A stretch of DNA of 5,254 bases. Origin: Spirochaetaceae bacterium (lineage in GTDB: Bacteria; Spirochaetota; Spirochaetia; UBA9216). The stretch's first letter is position 1, and every line of letters begins with the position of its first letter. The stretch covers positions 1 through 5,254 of the forward strand of contig JAQQAK010000359.1 of the NCBI GenBank assembly GCA_028527945.1, in the 5' to 3' direction. Below the pieces are notes generated by a model, which had not been told where the DNA came from, did not search any database, and saw nothing but the letters and a program-made list of their open reading frames with translations. Of this stretch, positions 1 through 5,254 are shown piece by piece. Position numbers and translations under genes: made by a program.

Positions 1-1019
1 TTTCGACTAATACTATTCCACACTCCTGTAAGTCCCATAGCCTTTTTCATAGCAGTTAAAGTCTGCCTTGCTTCTTCTCTGGCAGCCATAGTTCCATCAT
101 ACAAAACTTCTTCTACAAATCCAGATTTCTCAGAATAAATAGCTCTACGCTCTCTAAACGGATCAAGAAATTTATTTATTGCTTTTGCAAGTTTATCTTT
201 AACTTCAACATCACCTACATTACCAGTTCTATAACGTTCCTTTAAATCTTCAACTTCATTTTTATTGTCATTAAAAATATCATGATAAATAAAGACAGGA
301 TTTCCTTCAACAGTACCTGGAATATCAGCTCTAACCCTTTTAGGATCAGTATACATCCCTCGAACTTTTTTTATTACAGTTTTTTCATCATCAGAAAGCA
401 TTATTGCATTACCAAGAGATTTAGACATTTTCGCATTACCGTCTGTGCCAATCAATGTTGGAACATCCCCAACCATTACCTCAGGTATGGGAAAAACTTC
501 ATCATACATACTATTAAATCGTCTCGCGACTTCACGAGTAAGCTCAACATGCGCCTCATTATCTTTTCCGACAGGAACAAGATTAGCTCTTGGCATGAGA
601 ATATCAGCGGCTTGAAGTACTGGATATCCAAGAAGCCCTAAAGGCATTTCATTCATTTCTGCCGCTTTTGCCATATCTTTTATACTTGGCATTCTTTGAA
701 GCCTGGGAACAGTTACCATGTTTTCAAAAATGAGATTCATCTCATAAACTTCATGGACTGCAGATTGAAGGTAAATTTTAGATTTCAAAGGATCTATTCC
801 ACATGCAATATAATCAAGAACCATATCTCTTGCGTTTTGACCAATTTGAGCTATTGCAGTGGCATCTGGCTTAGTTGTTAGCATGTGCAAATCTGCAATT
901 ATAAAGAAGCACTCATAATCATTCTGAAATTGTACCCTATTTTTTAAAGAACCTACATAATGTCCAAGATGAAGCTTGCCAGTAGGTCTGTCGCCTGTTA
1001 AAATTCGTTTTCTTTCCAT
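1..1019 (-). CDS. trpS: Tryptophanyl-tRNA synthetase (TrpRS), 3' end cut by window edge
   Basis: Cytoplasmic class I aminoacyl-tRNA synthetase that charges tRNA-Trp with tryptophan using ATP. My translation of the minus strand gives 339 uninterrupted codons with no stop before the edge. Visible landmarks are the N-terminal GDRPTGKLHLGHY block with the HIGH-type motif HLGH (residues 17-20), ADLHMLTT (42-49), YPVLQAADI with the expected Trp-binding Asp139, VPVGKD (148-153), the KMSKS loop (197-201), and MYTDP shortly after it. The C-terminal KERY...GDV and FRERR segments resemble the subtype known from streptococci, which is about 340 residues, so probably only a few residues are missing. The position after GKD is Asn154, where many TrpRS have Gln. 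The ATG at 1019 is the only reasonable start, since an in-frame stop lies at 1041-1043, yet no Shine-Dalgarno precedes it. It lies 48 bases after the permease gene and is probably co-transcribed with it. Confidence 0.96.
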   Translation of the reverse strand, partial: MERKRILTGDRPTGKLHLGHYVGSLKNRVQFQNDYECFFIIADLHMLTTKPDATAIAQIGQNARDMVLDYIACGIDPLKSKIYLQSAVHEVYEMNLIFENMVTVPRLQRMPSIKDMAKAAEMNEMPLGLLGYPVLQAADILMPRANLVPVGKDNEAHVELTREVARRFNSMYDEVFPIPEVMVGDVPTLIGTDGNAKMSKSLGNAIMLSDDEKTVIKKVRGMYTDPKRVRADIPGTVEGNPVFIYHDIFNDNKNEVEDLKERYRTGNVGDVEVKDKLAKAINKFLDPFRERRAIYSEKSGFVEEVLYDGTMAAREEARQTLTAMKKAMGLTGVWNSISR

Positions 1020-1067
1020 TCGACAATAATACAGCTGTAATTATGTTTTAACAAGAGTTTGACACAA
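1020..1067 (-). promoter_or_regulatory. Permease-trpS gap with TACAGCTGTA palindrome
   Basis: Short gap between two same-strand genes. It contains a perfect 10-base palindrome, TACAGCTGTA, at 1030-1039, flanked by imperfectly matching bases that extend the dyad to about 1023-1046. No AGGA or GGAG-like sequence lies 5-12 bases upstream of the trpS ATG, and no T-tract terminator is seen. The palindrome could be an operator or a small RNA structure near the start codon, or chance in AT-rich sequence. The role is unknown. Confidence 0.3.
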
Positions 1068-2138
1068 TTATTTAAACAGCCCTACTCTATTATTTTTATG
1101 AACTTTGCGTCCATTTTCCATTAACATAGAAACTGGTTTTAATTGTGGAACGTTCTGACAGACTATTTTTATAACTGCTGTTATTGGAACAGCAATAAAC
1201 ATACCTATTGCCCCCCATATCCATCCCCAAAGAAAAAGTGAGAAAATTATTATTATTGGACTTAGATTCAAACGGCGGCCCTGCATTCTTGGATCGAAAA
1301 AGTTTCCTACTATAAGCTGAACAGCTATCATTGTTATAAATACATATATAATTGGGCCAGGCTGTGGAAAAAACTGAATAACTCCCATACTAATAGTTAT
1401 GATCATTAATATAAAAGATCCTATGTTAGGTATAAAATTAAGAATAAAAGCAAGAACTCCCCAAATAAGAGAAAAATCCATTCCTATAATTTGAAGAAAA
1501 AACCATACCAGAAGCCCAGTAAGAGCGCTTACTATAAACTTTATTGAAAGATACATACCTATTTGTTTTATGGTATGCCGCATAATAATGATAATTTGTT
1601 TAGCAGCATTTCTTGGAAAAGCTTTTGCAATAGTTACTTGAATATAAGGCGCTTCAAGAAGAAGAAAAACAGTAGATAATATAATTATAACAAGACCTTT
1701 CCCAAAACTCATAAAATTTTGTGATATTCTATCAATTGAACCTATAAATCTTGATGTGAAATTAATCTCCGCCATTGGATTTTCTGGCAGATGCATTGAA
1801 AAATTAGTATTTAAAACTCCTGATATCTGTCTTAATATTTCTTCAAAACGCAAATAATATTTTGGAGCTTCATCGATAAAAGAATTCAGACTTGCAATTA
1901 AAAAAAGACCAATAAGATAAGCTATAGCAATAATTATAAGTAAGGCTAGTGCAATAGAAACAACACGCGGAACCTTTATTCGCATTAACCCGTCAACAAC
2001 TGGTGAAAGCGTAAAAGCCAAAAGTATAGAGAAAGAAATAGGTAAAAATACAGAACTGGCTGTCTTCAAAACAAAAAAAACTGCTACAGTTGCTAAAATA
2101 CCTAAAAAAATTGTTGCTACTTTAAGATTGTTCATCAT
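1068..2138 (-). CDS. AI-2E family transporter (TqsA/PerM-like inner membrane protein)
   Basis: A 356-residue polytopic membrane protein of the AI-2E family (Pfam PF01594). Hydrophobic segments lie at about residues 5-22, 24-45, 60-83, 145-162, 197-217, 221-256 (probably two helices), 260-279 and 293-325. A polar stretch at about 84-143 separates the third and fourth segments, as is typical of the family. Two family signatures are clear: FILNFIPNIGS (231-241), and GNFFDPRMQGRRLNLSP (278-294) followed by the WGWIWG...AVP block (304-318). Members have been linked to autoinducer-2 export and to Na+/H+ exchange, so the substrate cannot be assigned from sequence. AGGA at 2145-2148 sits 6 bases before the first ATG (2138) and 9 before the second (2135), so either Met could start it. 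The gene is divergent from the carbonic-anhydrase-like gene and upstream of trpS. Length is normal and the frame intact. Confidence 0.92.
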   Translation of the reverse strand: MMNNLKVATIFLGILATVAVFFVLKTASSVFLPISFSILLAFTLSPVVDGLMRIKVPRVVSIALALLIIIAIAYLIGLFLIASLNSFIDEAPKYYLRFEEILRQISGVLNTNFSMHLPENPMAEINFTSRFIGSIDRISQNFMSFGKGLVIIILSTVFLLLEAPYIQVTIAKAFPRNAAKQIIIIMRHTIKQIGMYLSIKFIVSALTGLLVWFFLQIIGMDFSLIWGVLAFILNFIPNIGSFILMIITISMGVIQFFPQPGPIIYVFITMIAVQLIVGNFFDPRMQGRRLNLSPIIIIFSLFLWGWIWGAIGMFIAVPITAVIKIVCQNVPQLKPVSMLMENGRKVHKNNRVGLFK

Positions 2139-2233
2139 CTTTTTTCCTGTTAATATCGATTATAATACATTTCAAAATTTCTAAAAACCCGTTAAGGTAT
2201 TTTTAACAAATACATTTTTTGGAGATTTTTTAT
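2139..2233. promoter_or_regulatory. Divergent promoter region with overlapping -10-like boxes
   Basis: This 95-base AT-rich gap must carry signals for the leftward permease gene and the rightward carbonic-anhydrase-like gene. The palindromic ATTATAAT at 2159-2166 gives a consensus TATAAT on the plus strand (2161-2166) and another on the minus strand (2159-2164). Neither has a good -35 hexamer at 16-18 bases, so the assignment is tentative. If used leftward, the transcript would start near 2152 and have a leader of about 14 bases that keeps the AGGA site. If used rightward, it would start near 2173, giving a leader of about 60 bases. A small GTTAA/TTAAC inverted repeat lies at 2191-2207. Confidence 0.35.
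2221..2224 (+). promoter_or_regulatory. GGAG ribosome binding site fixing the start at 2234
   Basis: GGAG lies 9 bases before the ATG at 2234. An in-frame TTG at 2219 would extend the protein by five residues, but it overlaps this site and has no Shine-Dalgarno of its own. I therefore take 2234 as the start. Confidence 0.75.
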
Positions 2234-2749
2234 ATGATAAATAAATATCTTGATAAAATTCCAGATGTGAAAAAAGCATCTTTTATAGCATGGAATGCAG
2301 ATATTAGCGGTGATGTTAGTCTTGGAGAAAAAACATCAATATGGTTTTCAGCCACTTTAAGAGGTGATATTGCTCCAATAAAAATTGGAAACTTTTCAAA
2401 TATTCAAGATGGGACAGTTTGCCATGTAGGAACCAATATTCCCTTAATTATTGGTGATTGGGTAACTGTTGGTCATAACGCAATATTACATTCTTGTACA
2501 ATCGAAAATAATTGCCTTATAGGAATGGGCGCAATAGTTATGGACAATTCTCTAATATCTCACCATAGTATAGTTGGAGCAGGTACACTTGTGACTGGAA
2601 ATAAAAGTTTTCCGCCCTACTCTATGATAATGGGTTCTCCTGCAAAAGCGGTAAGAACTCTTACAGAAAAAGAGATTTCAGCAATAACCGAAAACGCAAA
2701 AAGATATTTAGTACATGCTGAAGAAACAATTTTATCCAGACAAGAATAA
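2234..2749 (+). CDS. Gamma-carbonic anhydrase-like hexapeptide-repeat protein
   Basis: A 171-residue protein of the gamma carbonic anhydrase/YrdA/PaaY type. It should fold as a left-handed beta-helix from hexapeptide repeats (about residues 15-140), with a C-terminal alpha-helix (about 143-168) packing along it in a cytoplasmic trimer. The three expected metal-binding histidines are His64 (VCHV), His81 and His86 (GHNAILH). The other residues that line the Cam active site are also in place: Arg43 and Asp45 (RGD), Asn56 and Gln58 (NIQD). The Cam proton-shuttle Glu62 position is Ile46 here, and no acidic loop is evident, as in CamH-like members. The site therefore looks metal-competent, but CO2 hydration cannot be asserted; many homologues are of unproven activity or act in other roles. 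The start was chosen by the GGAG at 2221-2224. The gene lies 84 bases upstream of fabH on the same strand, but fabH appears to have its own promoter. Confidence 0.9.
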   Translation: MINKYLDKIPDVKKASFIAWNADISGDVSLGEKTSIWFSATLRGDIAPIKIGNFSNIQDGTVCHVGTNIPLIIGDWVTVGHNAILHSCTIENNCLIGMGAIVMDNSLISHHSIVGAGTLVTGNKSFPPYSMIMGSPAKAVRTLTEKEISAITENAKRYLVHAEETILSRQE

Positions 2750-2778
2750 TTTTTTACACAAATAGGGTTTTTGAGCCC

Positions 2779-2807
2779 TTGATATATCGGCCAGCACCCG
2801 ATATATT
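2779..2807 (+). promoter_or_regulatory. Predicted fabH promoter, TTGATA-17-TATATT
   Basis: A sigma-70-type promoter is readable directly: -35 TTGATA at 2779-2784, exactly 17 bases of spacer, and -10 TATATT at 2802-2807, each one mismatch from consensus. Transcription would start near 2814, giving a leader of about 20 bases that contains the fabH Shine-Dalgarno. This suggests fabH can be transcribed independently of the upstream gene. Activity itself is inferred. Confidence 0.6.
2782..2806. repeat. Inverted repeat ATATATCGG-7-CCGATATAT over the fabH promoter
   Basis: Perfect 9-bp arms at 2782-2790 and 2798-2806 are separated by CCAGCAC. The outer parts of the arms overlap the predicted -35 and -10 hexamers, the geometry expected of a repressor operator. 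It could also fold in read-through RNA, but no T run follows, so a terminator is unlikely. I do not recognise it as a FapR, FabT, FabR or FadR site. Confidence 0.55.
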
Positions 2808-2822
2808 ATTTATGACGCAATC

Positions 2823-2830
2823 AAGGAGGA
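2823..2830 (+). promoter_or_regulatory. Strong Shine-Dalgarno of fabH
   Basis: AAGGAGGA is a near-perfect match to the 16S rRNA 3' end. Its GGAGG core ends 4 bases before the ATG at 2834, slightly closer than usual. It is the strongest ribosome binding site in the window and fixes the fabH start. Confidence 0.8.
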
Positions 2831-2833
2831 CCT

Positions 2834-3820
2834 ATGACTGCAAAAATCTTGGGTTTGGGAGCTTATGTTCCTGAAAAAATTATTACGAATGAAGAGCTGT
2901 CAAAAATTGTTGATACAACTGATGAATGGATAAAAACTCATACCGGAATTGAAAAACGTCATATTATTTCAGAGGATCAAACCACATCAGATATGGCTGT
3001 AGCAGCTGCTGAGCAGGCTATAGAAAGAGCAGGAATTAATAAAGAAGATATAGATCTGATTATTGTAGCCACTGCTTCCGGAGACTACGCTGGCTTTCCA
3101 TCTACCGCTTGTGTAGTTCAGCATAAACTTGGTATTCAGCACACAGCAGCATTGGACTTGAGTGCTGGATGTTCTGGTTTTGTATACAGCCTTGAAGTTG
3201 CTAAAAGTATGCTTATTGCAGGGAGCGCAAAAAAAGTTCTTGTAATAGGAGCAGAAGCTCTTTCAAGAATAACAAACTGGAAAGACAGAAATACTTGCGT
3301 CCTTTTTGGAGACGGAGCTGGAGCGGCAATATTGAGTCTTGATGAAGACAATTCAGGAAGTGGTATTATTGATTCCTATCTTGGAGCTGAAGGCGATGGG
3401 TACAAACATCTAATGAGAAAAGTTGGTGGAGCCAAACACAGCTTTCAGGACAAAGACTTTTCTGAAGAGGATTTATACATATCAATGAATGGTCGACGTG
3501 TTTATGGTTTCGCTGTAAAAGTAAACGAGATTATTATAAACACACTTCTGGAAAGAAATAATCTGACAATAGATGATATTAAAATCATTGTCCCTCATCA
3601 GGCAAATATCAGAATTATTCAAGCAGCCGCAAAAAGATTAAATTTTCCAATAGAAAAGTTTTTTGTTGTAATTGATGAATATGCTAATACTTCTGCGGCT
3701 TCTATCCCAATTGCACTTAATAAACTATCAGAAAGCGGAAAAATACAAAAAGGCGATTTAATTCTGACATCAGGTTTTGGCGCAGGCCTTACATTTGGCG
3801 GAAATCTTATTCGATGGTAA
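2834..3820 (+). CDS. fabH: 3-oxoacyl-ACP synthase III (beta-ketoacyl-ACP synthase III, KAS III)
   Basis: A cytosolic thiolase-fold enzyme that starts type II fatty acid synthesis by condensing a short acyl-CoA primer, usually acetyl-CoA, with malonyl-ACP to give acetoacetyl-ACP. The catalytic triad is visible: Cys113 in the AGCSGF nucleophile loop, His255 in VPHQAN, and Asn285 in YANTSAAS. Other family marks are DEWI..HTGIEKR (30-42), LFGDGAGA (157-164) and the C-terminal GFGAGLTFGG (314-323). Length, 328 residues, is near the usual 317-335. Phe88 in GFPSTA matches Phe87 of the E. coli enzyme beside the primer pocket, which is compatible with acetyl-CoA use but does not prove it. The start is fixed by the strong Shine-Dalgarno just upstream. 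The gene ends with tandem stops (TAA at 3818 and 3821) and a terminator, and no other fab gene adjoins it, so it is probably transcribed alone. Confidence 0.97.
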   Translation: MTAKILGLGAYVPEKIITNEELSKIVDTTDEWIKTHTGIEKRHIISEDQTTSDMAVAAAEQAIERAGINKEDIDLIIVATASGDYAGFPSTACVVQHKLGIQHTAALDLSAGCSGFVYSLEVAKSMLIAGSAKKVLVIGAEALSRITNWKDRNTCVLFGDGAGAAILSLDEDNSGSGIIDSYLGAEGDGYKHLMRKVGGAKHSFQDKDFSEEDLYISMNGRRVYGFAVKVNEIIINTLLERNNLTIDDIKIIVPHQANIRIIQAAAKRLNFPIEKFFVVIDEYANTSAASIPIALNKLSESGKIQKGDLILTSGFGAGLTFGGNLIRW

Positions 3821-3837
3821 TAAACTACTGTAAACAC

Positions 3838-3873
3838 AAAAAAAGCTGAGTCGTCAAACTCAGCTTTTTTTTT
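3838..3873. terminator. Bidirectional intrinsic terminator between fabH and the acyl-CoA synthetase gene
   Basis: A perfect 8-bp stem, AGCTGAGT (3844-3851) and ACTCAGCT (3858-3865), encloses the 6-base loop CGTCAA. The stem is flanked by A on the left (3838-3844) and T on the right (3865-3873). The right T run serves rightward fabH transcripts; the complement of the left A run gives a T run for leftward transcripts. Its position 17 bases after the fabH stop and 18 bases from the opposing gene's stop fits a shared terminator for converging genes. Confidence 0.9.
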
Positions 3874-3883
3874 ATATAAAAAT

Positions 3884-3897
3884 GGCTAAACTCAGCC
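3884..3897 (-). other. Small hairpin at the acyl-CoA synthetase stop codon
   Basis: On the minus strand, GGCT-GAGTTT-AGCC forms a 4-bp stem spanning the TGA stop and is followed by ATTTTT. It is too short to be a convincing terminator alone, but may help the stronger one just beyond. The nine bases AAACTCAGC at 3888-3896 repeat those at 3856-3864 in the main terminator. Confidence 0.25.
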
Positions 3898-5254
3898 TTT
3901 TCCTTCTTTTATTAATTCAAGCGCTATTTCTCCCAGTTTATATTTTTGAATCTTTCCGCTTGCAGTTAATGGATAATCTTCTACAAAAAATACATATTTT
4001 GGAATCTTATGCCGTGCTATCTGTCCTCGGCAAAAATCTTTCACATCAGACGGACTTAAAATTTGATTTTCATGTAAAATTATAAAAGCGCCTACTTGCT
4101 CTCCAAATTTTGCATCAGGAACTCCAGCAACCTGTATGTTCTTTATTTCTGGCATATTATAAAGATATTCTTCTATCTCACGCGGATAAATATTTTCACC
4201 GCCCCTGATAATCATATCCTTAATACGTCCTGTTATACTAAAATAACCATCCTCATCTTTTATACCAAGATCTCCAGAATGAAGCCAACCATCATTATCT
4301 ATACAAGCCTCAGTTGCTTCAGGATTTTTATAATATCCTTTCATAATATTATAACCTCTACAGCAGAGCTCTCCCTGAACATTTGCAGGACATTCTTTCC
4401 CAGTTTCTGGATCAAAAACCTTTACTTCAATACCTGGCAGTTCTTTTCCTACAGTAGCAACTCTTTTTTCAAGAGGATCATCTGTAACAGTCTGAGTCAT
4501 TACAGGAGAGGCCTCAGTCAATCCATAAGCTATGGTTATATCTCTCATATTCATCTTTTCAACAACCTGCTTCATCGTATCCATTGGACAAGGGGAGCCC
4601 GCCATGATTCCAGTCCTTAAACTAGAAAAATCAAACATGTCAAACATAGGATGATTGAGCTCAGCTATAAACATTGTAGGCACACCATAAAGTGCTGTAC
4701 ATTTTTCCTTTTGAACTGAAGCCATAACAACTAATGGATCAAACTTTTCAATCATGACAAGAGTTCCACCATGAGTCAAAATAGCCATAACACCTAAAAC
4801 TATTCCAAAGCAATGGAATAATGGCGGAGCCAAACATAAAATATCTTTTTCAGTAAACTTCTGACATTCACCAATGTTAAAACCATTATTGAGAATGTTG
4901 TAATGAGTAAGCATTACACCTTTTGGAAAACCTGTTGTTCCAGACGTGTACTGCATATTTATAACATCATGACAGTCACAAGAGTCAAAAATATTTTTAA
5001 GCTCGCTGTCATCAACATGCTGCCCAAGAAGAAGTAATTCTTGTGTGTTATATAAACCTCTGTGCTTTTCCTGTCCTATAAAAACAACATTCCTTAAAAC
5101 AGGAAATCTCTCAGATTTAAGAGAACCTCTTTGCTGTGTATTTAATTCAGGTACAAGGTTTCTGACCATTTGAAGATAATCAGAATCCTTATACCCATCA
5201 ATTACACACAAAGTATCCAAATCCGCCTGTTTTACAAGATATTCTAGCTCATGG
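3892..5254 (-). CDS. AMP-forming fatty acyl-CoA synthetase (ACSF2/FadD-like), N-terminus cut by window edge
   Basis: A ligase of the ANL superfamily that activates a carboxylic acid, probably medium- or long-chain, to its acyl-AMP and then acyl-CoA. The frame stays open to the edge; 453 residues are visible and roughly 100 N-terminal ones are probably missing, judging by relatives of about 550. Numbering from the first visible codon (His), the core motifs are intact: the phosphate-binding loop YTSGTTGFPKG (102-112), YGLTE (243-247), HSGD (325-328), the hinge region GRIKDMIIRGGENIYP (342-357), and PLTASGKIQK (428-437) with the adenylation Lys434. The C-terminal part (GENIYP, KIP, YPLTASGKIQK) closely recalls ACSF2-type medium-chain acyl-CoA ligases. 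Exact chain length preference cannot be read. A TTG at 5220 is in frame, but homology continues upstream (ELEYLVKQADLD), so it is not the start. The gene converges on fabH and shares its terminator. Confidence 0.94.
   Translation of the reverse strand, partial: HELEYLVKQADLDTLCVIDGYKDSDYLQMVRNLVPELNTQQRGSLKSERFPVLRNVVFIGQEKHRGLYNTQELLLLGQHVDDSELKNIFDSCDCHDVINMQYTSGTTGFPKGVMLTHYNILNNGFNIGECQKFTEKDILCLAPPLFHCFGIVLGVMAILTHGGTLVMIEKFDPLVVMASVQKEKCTALYGVPTMFIAELNHPMFDMFDFSSLRTGIMAGSPCPMDTMKQVVEKMNMRDITIAYGLTEASPVMTQTVTDDPLEKRVATVGKELPGIEVKVFDPETGKECPANVQGELCCRGYNIMKGYYKNPEATEACIDNDGWLHSGDLGIKDEDGYFSITGRIKDMIIRGGENIYPREIEEYLYNMPEIKNIQVAGVPDAKFGEQVGAFIILHENQILSPSDVKDFCRGQIARHKIPKYVFFVEDYPLTASGKIQKYKLGEIALELIKEGKG

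Noticed and set aside
282..641. Plus-strand open frame of 119 codons
   Set aside because: It lies wholly antisense inside the well-supported trpS frame, has no ribosome binding site, and its product (rich in Phe, Ile, Ser, Asn) resembles no family.
2219..2233. TTG start extending the carbonic-anhydrase-like protein by five residues
   Set aside because: The GGAG site at 2221-2224 lies within this extension and is well placed for the ATG at 2234.
2764..2779. Small hairpin AGGGTT-TTTG-AGCCCT after the carbonic-anhydrase-like gene as a terminator
   Set aside because: The stem is only 6 bp including one G-T pair, and no T run follows on the plus strand.
2812..2874. Short upstream open frame of 20 codons overlapping the fabH start as a leader peptide
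   Set aside because: It has no ribosome binding site of its own, no regulatory codon run, and would begin at the predicted transcript start.
3136..3837. Two minus-strand open frames of about 71-72 codons inside fabH
   Set aside because: Both are antisense to conserved fabH sequence, including the catalytic regions, with no ribosome binding site or recognisable product.
4096..4620. Plus-strand open frame of 174 codons
   Set aside because: It is antisense within the acyl-CoA synthetase core, whose motifs are intact; the composition is that of a shadow frame and no start signal is seen.
5218..5220. TTG as the true start of the acyl-CoA synthetase
   Set aside because: The frame stays open to the window edge with family-like residues upstream, and the visible part lacks the N-terminal portion expected of the family, so the gene is truncated by the window.

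Overview
The window is ordinary chromosomal housekeeping sequence from an AT-rich bacterium. It holds five protein genes packed with short gaps, three complete and two cut by the window edges. I see no rRNA, tRNA, CRISPR array, insertion sequence or phage gene. The gene set (bacterial-type TrpRS, AI-2E family permease, gamma-carbonic-anhydrase-like protein, FabH, ACSF2-like acyl-CoA ligase) fits many bacteria. An AT-rich anaerobe, perhaps of the Desulfobacterota, is a weak guess from protein flavour only; nothing here is diagnostic.

Layout from left to right. Bases 1-1019 (minus) carry trpS, lacking only its last few codons at the window edge. Bases 1068-2138 (minus) carry an AI-2E family membrane protein that reads toward trpS across a 48-base gap, so the two are probably co-transcribed. 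Bases 2139-2233 are a divergent intergenic region with overlapping -10-like boxes for both strands. Bases 2234-2749 (plus) carry a gamma-class carbonic anhydrase-like hexapeptide protein. Bases 2750-2833 hold a well-formed promoter with a 9-bp inverted repeat lying almost exactly across its -35 and -10 boxes. Bases 2834-3820 (plus) carry fabH, ended by tandem stops and a strong hairpin terminator with T runs on both sides. Bases 3892-5254 (minus) carry an AMP-forming fatty acyl-CoA synthetase, converging on fabH and lacking its N-terminus.

Functional reading. fabH (first condensation of fatty acid synthesis) and the acyl-CoA synthetase (fatty acid activation) meet tail to tail and share a bidirectional terminator. 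fabH is not in a visible fab cluster and seems to have its own, possibly repressor-controlled, promoter. The remaining genes have no evident shared pathway. I found no convincing new biological system. The most worthwhile signal is the palindrome-embedded fabH promoter at 2779-2807.
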